Below are positions 1-7,790 of a DNA stretch of 64,000 nucleotides, in pieces (position 1 is the first letter of the stretch; each line of letters opens with the position of its first letter). Under the pieces are notes generated by a model. It had not been told where the DNA came from. It saw nothing but the letters and a program-made list of their open reading frames with translations, and ran no database searches. Source of the stretch: Streptomyces gardneri. GTDB lineage: Bacteria > Actinomycetota > Actinomycetes > Streptomycetales > Streptomycetaceae. The DNA is taken from positions 26,658 through 90,657 of the forward strand of contig NZ_BJMN01000045.1 of NCBI RefSeq assembly GCF_006539185.1. Direction: 5' to 3'. The position numbers and the translations under genes were made by a program.

Positions 1-579
1 GGCACGATCGGCGAGTTCGACGAGAAGCGCGCCGAGAACGCCGTACGAGAGCTCCTCATCGCGGTCGGCGAGGACCCGGACCGTGAGGGCCTGCGCGAGA
101 CGCCGGCGCGGGTGGCGCGGGCGTACAAGGAGCTTTTCGCAGGGCTGTGGCAGACGCCCGAGGATGTCCTGACAACGACGTTCGACCTCGGGCACGACGA
201 GATGGTCCTGGTGAAGGACATCGAACTGGTATCTCAGTGTGAACATCATTTGCTGCCATTTCATGGCGTAGCTCACATCGGTTACATTCCAGCTGAATCG
301 GGCAAAATTACCGGGCTGTCCAAGTTGGCTCGCCTCGTCGACGTCTTTGCCCGCCGTCCGCAGGTCCAGGAGCGCCTGACGACGCAGATCGCCGACTCGC
401 TGATGCGGATCCTCGATGCTCGTGGTGCGATCGTCGTCATCGAGGCGGAGCACATGTGCATGGCTCTGCGTGGTGTCCGTAAGCCGGGCGCGAAGACGAC
501 GACCTCGGCGGTACGTGGGCAACTTCGTGACGCTACTACACGATCCGAGGCAATGTCCCTGATACTGGCCCGTTCGTAG
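1..579 (+). CDS. folE: GTP cyclohydrolase I (5' truncated by window edge)
   Basis: Converts GTP to 7,8-dihydroneopterin triphosphate, the first step of folate synthesis, in the cytoplasm. Reading frame 1 is open from the first base and gives 192 residues. Family length is about 200, so only some ten N-terminal residues lie outside the window. The zinc-site segment QCEHHLLPFHGVAHIGYIP is present, as is the later EHMCMALRGVRKPG segment with the second zinc-binding cysteine. The remaining folate genes (folP, folB, folK) sit on the opposite strand, converging towards it. Seen: motifs and frame. Known: family chemistry. Identification is secure. Confidence 0.97.
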   Translation, partial: GTIGEFDEKRAENAVRELLIAVGEDPDREGLRETPARVARAYKELFAGLWQTPEDVLTTTFDLGHDEMVLVKDIELVSQCEHHLLPFHGVAHIGYIPAESGKITGLSKLARLVDVFARRPQVQERLTTQIADSLMRILDARGAIVVIEAEHMCMALRGVRKPGAKTTTSAVRGQLRDATTRSEAMSLILARS

Positions 580-604
580 CGGGCTGTCCGCGTTGCTCCA
601 TACC

Positions 605-644
605 GTCCCCCGATCAGTGGAGTCGATCGCTGATCAAGGGGGAC
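605..644. terminator. Inverted repeat downstream of folE
   Basis: The arms GTCCCCCGATCAG and CTGATCAAGGGGGAC pair as 7 bp plus 6 bp with a two-base bulge around a 12-nt loop. The repeat starts about 25 bases after the folE stop and ends just before the next ATG. There is no U-tract, which is common for Streptomyces terminators. It could also control the following fragment. Confidence 0.5.
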
Positions 645-648
645 CGGT

Positions 649-948
649 ATGGGGTACGGGCTGACCAGCAAGATGCTGGTGAACCTGGTGGACAGCTGCG
701 TCCAGGCGAAGGACGTGGCTCCTGGGCGCGCGATGTGGACGCTCGACGGCGACCGGACGGTGCAGACCACGGTCGTCGACGTGGCGGCGGTGAAAGCCCG
801 TAAAGCCGTCGAGGTGGTCACGGACCACATGGCGTTCACTGCCAGTCCGGATCTGCTGCTGGCCACGCCGGACGGCTGGACGCACGCGGCGGACGTGTTG
901 GGGCGCCCCCCACCCCACCTTCCTGGTGAACGGGCATCTCGTGCGTGA
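649..948 (+). pseudogene. Hint/intein-like domain remnant
   Basis: The 99-residue frame looks like the N-terminal half of a Hint (intein/homing) domain. It has a Cys near residue 17 (SCVQAKDV), a MWTLDGDRTV strand, and a block-B-like segment ending SPDLLLATPDGWTHAADVLG. After GWTHAADVLG the frame runs into low-complexity proline codons and stops. In the +1 frame at 902-958 the sequence reads APHPTFLVNGHLVREPW, which resembles an intein C-terminal block. That pattern suggests an internal deletion plus a frameshift. The domain match is my recognition of the motif, not a search result. It could instead be a short intact gene of unknown function. Confidence 0.5.
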
Positions 949-1013
949 GCCCTGGTAGGGCCTCGTGGAGCCCGCAGCGCGGATATGTCGGTGCGGGCGG
1001 CTAGCCTGCGCGG

Positions 1014-1544
1014 ATGATGGAGACGATCTGCGACGACCGCCGTTTTCCCGCTGCGCTTGCCGATGTCGCCCGAGCCGAGTTCGTCTACGGCGACGAGGGC
1101 GAGGGCGTCGACTTCGAGCCGTACGACGCCTTCGACTCCGCCGAGGAGACCACGGACTGGCTCCGACACTGGACCGGCAACCACGAGCTCGACGGCGGTG
1201 ACTACCGCGTCTTCGGGCAGGACGGGACCGGCGGCCTCGCCGCGATCTGGTGTGTGCGGCCGGGGCGACCGCTGGCAGAGCAGCCCGTGGTGTTCATGGG
1301 CTCCGAGGGCGAGCGCGGGGTGGTCGCCCGGAATCTGTCCGACTTCCTGTGGGTGCTGGCCGATGGCTTCGGACCGGCGGAGGCGGCGCTGTACCTGGAG
1401 CGGGAAGCTCGGCCGGACGCGGCCCTGGCCGAGCTCGCAGAGCGGCACGCGACCTCTCCGCGTCGTACCGCCCGGGAGATCATCACTGAGGCGCAGGTCG
1501 AGTTCGCGACCTTCTCCGACGATCTCGACGAGCTCTGCCGCTGA
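1014..1544 (+). CDS. SUKH (SMI1/KNR4)-like protein
   Basis: A 176-residue soluble acidic protein. The segment GSEGERGVVARNLSDFLWVLADG resembles the core of SMI1/KNR4 (SUKH) proteins, many of which are immunity proteins for polymorphic toxins or act as general scaffolds. No toxin gene is adjacent, so an immunity role is not supported here. The start is one of two consecutive ATG codons and no strong ribosome site distinguishes them. It is convergent with the DUF3180 gene, with a hairpin between them. Confidence 0.75.
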   Translation: MMETICDDRRFPAALADVARAEFVYGDEGEGVDFEPYDAFDSAEETTDWLRHWTGNHELDGGDYRVFGQDGTGGLAAIWCVRPGRPLAEQPVVFMGSEGERGVVARNLSDFLWVLADGFGPAEAALYLEREARPDAALAELAERHATSPRRTAREIITEAQVEFATFSDDLDELCR

Positions 1545-1554
1545 GCTGGAGCCT

Positions 1555-2046
1555 TCAGGCCCGGGCCTTGCCCGGGCCTTCGCCGTTGCCGTCGGAGTCT
1601 TCCGGGAGCTTGCAGACGCGCTCCAGGAAGAGGGCCGCCGCGATGACGCCGATGCCCGCCACGACCGCGAGGGCCGCGTAGAGGGCCTGGTCGCGGCGGG
1701 CCGGGACGTCGAGGGAGCCGAGGAGGAAGACGCCCGTGCCGCCGTACATGCCGGCGACGAGGGCGGCCACCAGGGCGCTCGCCTGGCCGAAGACCACCGC
1801 GCGGGCCGCCATCAGGGGCTCGACGCCCTTGGCGCCGGGGCGGCGCTCGCGCTGGGCCTTGAGGCGGATGCGGATCGAGAGGGCGGTCGCGGTGAGGACG
1901 ACCGCGATCACGGCGAGGACGATCGGTGCGGCGATCGGCACGCTGGGGAGGGTGCCGACGGAGTCCCAGAGGCGGGCGGCGCCCCAGGAGAGGATGCCCG
2001 CCACGAGGAACAGTCCGGTGAGCACCTTCAGCCGCAGTTGTTTCAC
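1555..2046 (-). CDS. DUF3180 membrane protein
   Basis: A 163-residue protein with four predicted membrane helices: LTGLFLVAGILSWGAARLW, a second around residues 38-58 (APIVLAVIAVVLTATALSI), a third around 85-110 and a fourth around 120-142. DUF3180 proteins are regularly found next to folK in actinobacteria, as here, but their role is unknown. The GTG start follows a GAAGGAC ribosome site. It is the last gene of the minus-strand folate operon, 48 bases after folK. Confidence 0.88.
   Translation of the reverse strand: MKQLRLKVLTGLFLVAGILSWGAARLWDSVGTLPSVPIAAPIVLAVIAVVLTATALSIRIRLKAQRERRPGAKGVEPLMAARAVVFGQASALVAALVAGMYGGTGVFLLGSLDVPARRDQALYAALAVVAGIGVIAAALFLERVCKLPEDSDGNGEGPGKARA
1557..1579. 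terminator. Bidirectional hairpin between convergent genes
   Basis: AGGCCCGGG and CCCGGGCCT form a perfect 9-bp stem with a 5-nt loop. It starts 12 bases after the SUKH-like stop and overlaps the last codons of the opposing DUF3180 gene. It is well placed to end both transcripts, although no U-tract follows. Confidence 0.5.
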
Positions 2047-2094
2047 CGGGTGTCCTTCACGTGGTCGCGGGGCGGTCTGCCACGAGCCTAACGA

Positions 2095-2694
2095 CTACTC
2101 GGGCAGACGGAGTTCCAGGTCGACACGGGGAGTGACGCCCGCACTGCCGAGGACGGCGAGGAGATCGGCGACGGCGCCGCGGCCGGGGAGCTGGGCGGCG
2201 GGGTCCACGTCGTGCCAGGGGGCGAGGACGAAGGCGCGCTCGTGGGCGCGGGGGTGCGGGAGGGTGAGGACGGGGTCCTCGGAGACGACGTCGGCGTACG
2301 TGATGATGTCGACGTCGATGGTGCGGGCGCCCCAGCGCTCCTCGCGGACGCGGTGGAAGGCCTCCTCGACGGCGTGGGCCCGCTCCAGGAGGGAGGAGGG
2401 CGGCAGCGTCGTCTTCACGAGGGCGACGGCGTTGAGGTACGAGGGCTGGGTGCCCGGCTCGACGCCCCAGGGGGCCGTCTCGTAGACCGGGGAGACGGCT
2501 TTGACCCGGAGGCCGGGGGTGTCGCCGAGGGCGTCGACGGCGCCCTGGAGGGTCTCCAGGCGGTTGCCGAGGTTGGCGCCGAGGGCGAGGACGGCCCAGC
2601 GGGGGTTGGACAGGGTCGTGTCGGCCGCGTCGACGGTGGCGACGACGGAGGCCGGTACGGGCTGGACGGTGGGGTCGCTCTGTGTCGGCTTCAT
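2095..2694 (-). CDS. folK: 2-amino-4-hydroxy-6-hydroxymethyldihydropteridine pyrophosphokinase
   Basis: Transfers pyrophosphate from ATP to hydroxymethyldihydropterin to make the substrate of FolP. It is 199 residues long. Typical motifs are LALGANLGNR, SPVYETAPWG, the RWGARTIDVDI segment with the metal-binding DxD and the LPHPRAHER loop. The ATG overlaps the folB stop as ATGA, which fixes the start and implies translational coupling. The N-terminal extension before the ALGANLG strand (about 30 residues) is longer than in E. coli FolK. Confidence 0.96.
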   Translation of the reverse strand: MKPTQSDPTVQPVPASVVATVDAADTTLSNPRWAVLALGANLGNRLETLQGAVDALGDTPGLRVKAVSPVYETAPWGVEPGTQPSYLNAVALVKTTLPPSSLLERAHAVEEAFHRVREERWGARTIDVDIITYADVVSEDPVLTLPHPRAHERAFVLAPWHDVDPAAQLPGRGAVADLLAVLGSAGVTPRVDLELRLPE

Positions 2695-3050
2695 CGTCGG
2701 CTCCGGGTGATCGTGATGGTCACGTCGTCGAAGGGCACGGTGATGGGGGCGTCCGGCTTGTGGACGACGACTTCCACTTCCTGTACCCCGGCGTGGCTGA
2801 GGCATTGCTGGGCGATGCGCTCGGCCAGGGTCTCGATGAGGTCGACGGGCTCGCCCTGGACGACGTCGACGACTTCCTCGGCGACGATGCCGTAGTGCAC
2901 GGTCTTCGCCAGGTCGTCGTCGGCGGCCGCCGGGCGCGTGTCCAGGCCGAGGACCAGGTCCACGATGAAGGTCTGGCCCTCCTCGCGCTCCTTGGGGAAG
3001 ACGCCATGGTGGCCCCGGGCCTTGAGGCCGCGCAGCGCGACACGATCCAC
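2691..3050 (-). CDS. folB: Dihydroneopterin aldolase
   Basis: Cleaves dihydroneopterin to hydroxymethyldihydropterin and glycolaldehyde. It has 119 residues, the normal family length. It opens VDRVALRGLKARGHHGVFPKE, with the conserved glutamate of the E-REGQTF region, and has a C-terminal EVVVHKPDAP segment including the catalytic lysine. The GTG start is chosen because an AGGAG site lies 8 bases upstream; earlier in-frame starts would add a non-conserved tail. Confidence 0.96.
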   Translation of the reverse strand: MDRVALRGLKARGHHGVFPKEREEGQTFIVDLVLGLDTRPAAADDDLAKTVHYGIVAEEVVDVVQGEPVDLIETLAERIAQQCLSHAGVQEVEVVVHKPDAPITVPFDDVTITITRSRR

Positions 3051-3171
3051 GCGAATCACTCCTGCTGTCGTAGTTCGGGTGGCCACGCAGCCGGGTGCGG
3101 ACGGCCGGGTGTCCACTTCGAATCTACCTGCGGGGACCGACAGCGCTTGCCGTCGGGGGGCCAAGGGTGGG

Positions 3172-3678
3172 TCAGGCCGTGGGTTCCGTGCCGTCCACGC
3201 CGGGGCCCTCGCTGTCCGTGTCCTCGGTCTCCGTGAGGACGGGGGAGGCGTGGTGGGACCAGATCTTCCAGCCGTCCTGTGTGTCGCGGAACACGTTGGT
3301 CGCGACGACGAGCTGACCGACGAGGGGGCCGAGCTCGGCCCCGTCCTCGGCCGGTCCGCCGCTGAGGATGTTCTCGGTGCACGTGACGACGGCGGTCGCG
3401 CCGGCCAGGGAGATCCTGAGGTCGGTGAGGAAGAACTGGATGTACTCCGTGTTGGCCATGATCAGGGCGTACGAGCGGAGCACCTCGCCGCGGCCGGTGA
3501 GGACGGGCCAGCCGGGGTGGACGCAGGTGATGGGGGTGGCCCCGTCGTCGAGCCAGAGGGCGGAGACGGCTTCGAAGTCGCCGGTCTCCATCGCCTCGTA
3601 GAAGGCGGTGTTGGCGGCTTCGACGGCGGCTTCGTCGGCGGCGCGGCCCGCGGCTCCCCTTTCGTCCGGCCGGCTCAC
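3172..3678 (-). CDS. NTF2/SnoaL-like protein inside the folate operon
   Basis: A 168-residue cone-fold (NTF2-like) protein. The pattern AANTAFYEAMETGDFEAVSALW, then HPGW, then a strand-rich half with NVFRDTQDGWKIWSHHASP is the usual SnoaL_3 pattern. The GTG start overlaps the folP stop as GTGA, so it is translated with folP. No catalytic residues can be assigned. Its fixed place between folP and folB suggests a role linked to pterin metabolism, but that is inference. The C-terminal 20 residues are acidic and probably disordered. Confidence 0.85.
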   Translation of the reverse strand: MSRPDERGAAGRAADEAAVEAANTAFYEAMETGDFEAVSALWLDDGATPITCVHPGWPVLTGRGEVLRSYALIMANTEYIQFFLTDLRISLAGATAVVTCTENILSGGPAEDGAELGPLVGQLVVATNVFRDTQDGWKIWSHHASPVLTETEDTDSEGPGVDGTEPTA

Positions 3679-4535
3679 GCGGCTCCCTCGACGGCCCTGG
3701 CGACGCGTACGGCGTCGGCGGTGGCCCTGACCTCGTGGACGCGGACGGCCCAGGCGCCCTCGTGGGCGGCGATGGCGGAGACGGCGGCGGTCGCGGCGTC
3801 GCGCTCGCGGGCGGGGGGCGGGGTGGCGCCGTCGCGGGTGAGGACGTGGCCGAGGAAGCGCTTGCGGGAGGCGGCGACGAGGAGGGGCCGGCCGAGGGCG
3901 CGGAGCTCGGGGAGGTGGGCGACGAGGGCCAGGTCGTGGGGGGCGAGCTTGGCGAAGCCGAGGCCGGGGTCGACGACGATGCGCTCGGGGGCGATGCCGC
4001 CGGCGATTACGGCGTCCAGACGGGTGCGGAGTTCGGCGACGACCTCGGCGACGACGTCGTCGTACACGGCGAGGTCGTTCATGCCCTGGCTGAAGCCGCG
4101 CCAGTGCATGACGACGAAGGGGACCTCGGCGGCGGCGACGGCGGGGACCATGCCGGGGTCGGCGAGTCCGCCGCTGACGTCGTTGACGAGGACGGCTCCG
4201 GCTTCGACGGCGCGGGCGGCGACGGCGGCGCGCATGGTGTCGACGGAGACGGTGACGCCTTCGGCGGCGAGGCCGCGGACGACGGGGACGACGCGGCGGA
4301 GCTCTTCCTCCTCGTCGACGCGGCTGGCTCCGGGGCGGGTGGACTCGCCGCCGACGTCGACGAGGTCGGCGCCCTGGGCGACGAGGTCGAGGCCGTGCTT
4401 GACGGCGGCCGTGGTGTCGAACCAGCGGCCGCCGTCGGAGAAGGAGTCGGGGGTCACGTTGACCACGCCCATGACCGCGCAGCGGTCCCACTCCGGAAGG
4501 CCCTGGGCCGTGCCACGGTCGATCGTCGTACTCAT
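3675..4535 (-). CDS. folP: Dihydropteroate synthase
   Basis: Condenses p-aminobenzoate with hydroxymethyldihydropterin pyrophosphate to give dihydropteroate, and is the sulfonamide target. It has 286 residues. Motifs include MGVVNVTPDSFSDGG, the DVGGESTRPGA loop, the SVDTMR strand, LVNDVSGG, and near the end DPGLGFAK and SRKRFLG. It is the first gene of the folate operon and reads into the NTF2-like gene with a 4-bp overlap. The start ATG begins MSTTIDRG. Confidence 0.97.
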   Translation of the reverse strand: MSTTIDRGTAQGLPEWDRCAVMGVVNVTPDSFSDGGRWFDTTAAVKHGLDLVAQGADLVDVGGESTRPGASRVDEEEELRRVVPVVRGLAAEGVTVSVDTMRAAVAARAVEAGAVLVNDVSGGLADPGMVPAVAAAEVPFVVMHWRGFSQGMNDLAVYDDVVAEVVAELRTRLDAVIAGGIAPERIVVDPGLGFAKLAPHDLALVAHLPELRALGRPLLVAASRKRFLGHVLTRDGATPPPARERDAATAAVSAIAAHEGAWAVRVHEVRATADAVRVARAVEGAA

Positions 4536-4585
4536 GTGTCCAGCGTAGGGCCCAGGGCCTTCCGGGGCGGGATCAGGCGGGTGGA

Positions 4586-6457
4586 TCAGGCCGCGTGGAC
4601 CTCGTGCTTGGTGGCCGTCGGGGAGGGGGCGGGGAGCGTGGGCACGATGTGGGCGCAGGGCCTCGGGGCCGGGACGGGGCGGCGGCGGGGGAAGGGGCGC
4701 GGGAGGGAGACGGTGACGAATCCTTCGGCGCGCATGGCGGCGAGGCTGATGCGGGGCAGGTCGCGGCTGTTGCGGTAGACGACGAAGCGGGGTTCCCAGC
4801 GGGGCCGGAACTTGGCGTTGAACTTGTAGAGCGACTCGATCTGGAACCAGCGGGAGAGGAAGACGAGCAGTCCGCGCCAGACACGGAGGACGGGTCCCGC
4901 GCCGATCTTCTCGCCGCGCGCGAGGGCGGAGCGGAACATCGCGAAGTTGAGGGAGACGCGCTCGATGCCGAGGGCCGGGGAGGCCTGGAGGGCGGCGACG
5001 ATGAGGAGTTCGTTCATGCCGGGGTCGGCGGAGCGGTCGCGGCGCATGAGTTCGAGCGACATGCCGTCCGGGCCCCAGGGCACGAAGTGGATGATCGCCT
5101 TCAGGTCCCCGTAGGGGGAGGCGGGGTGGGCCGGGTCGTCGGGATCGTCCTTGTGGGCGGTCGCTATGACGGCGTCTCCGTCGCCGGGGGCGCCGATGCG
5201 GCCGAGGGCCATGGAGAAGCCGCGCTCGGTGTCGGTGCCGCGCCAGTCGGCGGCGGCGCGGCGGACTCGTTCCAGCTCCTCGTCGTCGAGGTCGCGGACG
5301 CGGCGGACCTGGGTGGTGTAGCCGTTGCGTTCGATGCGCTTGACCATCTGGCGGACGTTGCGCATGGCGCGGCCCGAGAGGGAGAAGTCGGCGACGTCGA
5401 CGATCGCCTCGTCGCCGAGTTCGAGGGCGTCGAGGCCGGTCTCGCGGGTCCAGACCTGGCCGCCGGTCTCGGAGCAGCCCATGACGGCGGGGGTCCAGGA
5501 GTGGGCCTTGGCCTCGTCCATGAAGCGTTCGATGGCGCCGGGCCAGGCCTCGACGTCGCCGATGGGGTCGCCGCTGGCGAGCATCACGCCGGAGACGACG
5601 CGGTAGCAGACGGCGGCCTTGCCGCTGGGGGAGAAGACGACGCCCTTGTCGTCGCGGAGGGCGAAGTGGCCGAGGGAGTCGCGGCCGCCGTGCTGGTCGA
5701 GGAGGGCGCGCAGCCGGGTCTCGTCGTCGTCGGTGAGGCGGGCGGCCGGGTGCTCGGGCCGGAAGGCGAAGTAGATGGTGGTGAGGGCGGTGAGCATGCC
5801 GAGGGCGCCGAGGGAGTAGCCGACGGTCCAGTCGACGCCGCGGGTGTAGGCGACGGGGCCTTCGACGCCGAGGAGCCCGTAGAGGACGTGTTCGAGGCGG
5901 TCGGTGAGGCTGGGGTCGCCGACGACGCGGCGGGGGTGGGCGCTGACGATGACGAGGCCGAGGGCGATGGATCCGGCGCCCATGACGACGAAGTTGGCGA
6001 GCGCCCGCCAGCGGCTGCGCGGGTCGGGGAGGGCGGCGAACTCGTCGCGGTGGCGCAGCAGGAGGGCGAGGAGCGCGAGGGAGAAGAGGGCGCCGAGGAC
6101 GGAGTGGCGCCAGACGAACTGGGCGGCGGCGCCGATGGGGAGGAGGACGACGGCGGCGCGCCAGGCCCGGCGCTTGTGCCGCTTGAGGCCGTGGGCGAGG
6201 AGCAGGAGGAGGACGCCGGCGCTGAGGGAGAGGGCGGCGGAGAGGGGGCCGAGGGTGCCGGGGAGGACTTCGGCGACCGCGTGCATGCGGCTGGCGCGGA
6301 AGCGGGGGAAGACTCCGGCGGCGATGTCGATCAGGCCGATGAGGGTGCAGGCCGTGCCGACGAGGGCGGGGACCTTCTCGGGGCGGGGGCCGCGCAGAAT
6401 CCGGCGTACCTGAACCGGAACCAATCGCGATTTGTCCCCATCTACCGTGACAGACAT
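4586..6457 (-). CDS. DUF2156 membrane protein, MprF/LysX-like aminoacyl-phosphatidylglycerol transferase candidate
   Basis: A 623-residue protein. Residues about 25-240 carry several membrane helices (for example AALSLSAGVLLLLLAHGL and ALANFVVMGAGSIALGLVIV). Residues about 245-580 form the cytoplasmic DUF2156 double-GNAT domain, with SGKAAVCYRVVSGVMLASGDPIGD, SETGGQVWTRETGLDALELG and MNELLIVAALQA. This layout matches the C-terminal part of MprF-type phosphatidylglycerol lysyltransferases and the N-terminal part of mycobacterial LysX, which modify lipids to resist cationic peptides. Substrate specificity cannot be read from the sequence. It stands alone upstream of the folate operon. Confidence 0.88.
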   Translation of the reverse strand: MSVTVDGDKSRLVPVQVRRILRGPRPEKVPALVGTACTLIGLIDIAAGVFPRFRASRMHAVAEVLPGTLGPLSAALSLSAGVLLLLLAHGLKRHKRRAWRAAVVLLPIGAAAQFVWRHSVLGALFSLALLALLLRHRDEFAALPDPRSRWRALANFVVMGAGSIALGLVIVSAHPRRVVGDPSLTDRLEHVLYGLLGVEGPVAYTRGVDWTVGYSLGALGMLTALTTIYFAFRPEHPAARLTDDDETRLRALLDQHGGRDSLGHFALRDDKGVVFSPSGKAAVCYRVVSGVMLASGDPIGDVEAWPGAIERFMDEAKAHSWTPAVMGCSETGGQVWTRETGLDALELGDEAIVDVADFSLSGRAMRNVRQMVKRIERNGYTTQVRRVRDLDDEELERVRRAAADWRGTDTERGFSMALGRIGAPGDGDAVIATAHKDDPDDPAHPASPYGDLKAIIHFVPWGPDGMSLELMRRDRSADPGMNELLIVAALQASPALGIERVSLNFAMFRSALARGEKIGAGPVLRVWRGLLVFLSRWFQIESLYKFNAKFRPRWEPRFVVYRNSRDLPRISLAAMRAEGFVTVSLPRPFPRRRPVPAPRPCAHIVPTLPAPSPTATKHEVHAA

Positions 6458-6622
6458 GGCTTCCCGTACTTCCCGTGGTCCTGCGAGGGGTCTCTGACTC
6501 CGGCCGGGCCCTGCGGCGCGTTCGGCGGGCCGTACCGGCTGGTGCGCTCTCTATGACGGAGTCGCGCGGAGCCGGGTTCATCGGTTCACAGGAAATTCTT
6601 GGAAAGAAGGCTCGGTCGTCTC

Positions 6623-7735
6623 ATGGGGCTCATCAGCAACAAAGTCCTCGTGCTGGCCGTCGTGCTGGCCGTGGCGCTGTTCCTCGTCACGGTCTGGCTC
6701 TGGCCGCGGCTCGCGCGGCGCGGCTGGCGTGCGGTCGTGGGGCGGGTAGGGCTACTGCTCGTGACCCAGGTGGCGCTGTTCGCGGCCGTGGGTCTTGCGG
6801 CGAACCGTTCCTTCCTCTTCTACGGCTCCTGGGCGGACCTGTTCGGGCAGGAGCAGGACATGGGGGTGGTCGTCGACCACTCGGCCGCCGCGAAGGACGT
6901 GCGGGTGCTGGAGAAGCAGGGGCTGAAGGTGCCGGGCGGGTCCCGACCGGAGGTCGGCGGCCAGATACAGAAGGTCGTCGTCGCGGGGGAGCGGTCGGGG
7001 ATCACCTCGCCGGCCTACGTCTACCTGCCGCCGGAGTACTTCCAGAAGCGGTACGCGAAGAGCACGTTCCCGGCCTCGGTGGTCCTCACCGGGTACCCGG
7101 GCACCGCGGAGAACCTGATCAAGGGGCTGAAGTACCCGAGGACGGCGTACACCCAGGCGAAGGCCGGGAAGATGCAGCCGATGATCCTGGTGATGCTGCG
7201 TCCGACGGTGGCGCCGCCGCGGGACACCGAGTGCGTGGACATCCCGGGCGGCCCGCAGACGGAGACCTTCTTCGCGGAGGACCTGCCGAAGGCGGTCTCG
7301 GAGACGTACCGGGTGGGGACGAAGGCCCGGAACTGGGGCTTCATGGGGAACTCGACCGGTGGGTACTGCGCGCTGAAGATCGCGCTGCACCACCCGGACC
7401 GGTACGCGGCGGGGGCGGGGTTCTCGGCGTACTACAAGGCGGCGGAGGACGTGACGACGGGCGACCTCTTCCACGGCGACGACCAGCTGCGCAAGCGGGG
7501 GAACCTGCTGTGGAGCCTGGACCACCTGCCGCAGGGGAAGTCGTCGTTCCTGGTGACGACGTCGAAGCAGGGCGAGGGCAACCTGAAGGGGACGCTCGAC
7601 TTCGTCAAGAAGGTGAAGAGCCCGGCGCGGGTCTCGTCGATCACGCTGGAGAGCGGCGGCCACAACTTCAACACGTGGAACCGGGAGATCCCGCCGGGGC
7701 TGGTCTGGATGGCAGGGCGGCTCAGCGCCGCCTGA
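6623..7735 (+). CDS. Membrane-anchored esterase-family (alpha/beta hydrolase) protein
   Basis: A 370-residue protein with two N-terminal membrane helices (residues about 5-25 and 40-62) followed by an extracellular esterase-D-like hydrolase domain. The nucleophile elbow is FMGNSTGGYCALKIA, and the likely catalytic histidine is in SGGHNFNTW near the C terminus. This is the architecture of actinobacterial antigen-85/esterase relatives, but the substrate is unknown. The ATG beginning MGLISNK is chosen so that the first helix follows directly; a TTG 24 bases upstream is an alternative. Confidence 0.88.
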   Translation: MGLISNKVLVLAVVLAVALFLVTVWLWPRLARRGWRAVVGRVGLLLVTQVALFAAVGLAANRSFLFYGSWADLFGQEQDMGVVVDHSAAAKDVRVLEKQGLKVPGGSRPEVGGQIQKVVVAGERSGITSPAYVYLPPEYFQKRYAKSTFPASVVLTGYPGTAENLIKGLKYPRTAYTQAKAGKMQPMILVMLRPTVAPPRDTECVDIPGGPQTETFFAEDLPKAVSETYRVGTKARNWGFMGNSTGGYCALKIALHHPDRYAAGAGFSAYYKAAEDVTTGDLFHGDDQLRKRGNLLWSLDHLPQGKSSFLVTTSKQGEGNLKGTLDFVKKVKSPARVSSITLESGGHNFNTWNREIPPGLVWMAGRLSAA

Positions 7736-7790
7736 CGCCGACGCCCGGCCGCCCCTGCTGAAGTCGACGCCCCGCCGCCCCTCCTGACGT

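Noticed and set aside
3675..6581. Giant fusion of FolP with an upstream Arg/Pro-rich protein
   Set aside because: The upstream 680 residues are the shadow of the lysyltransferase gene. FolP starts normally at 4535.
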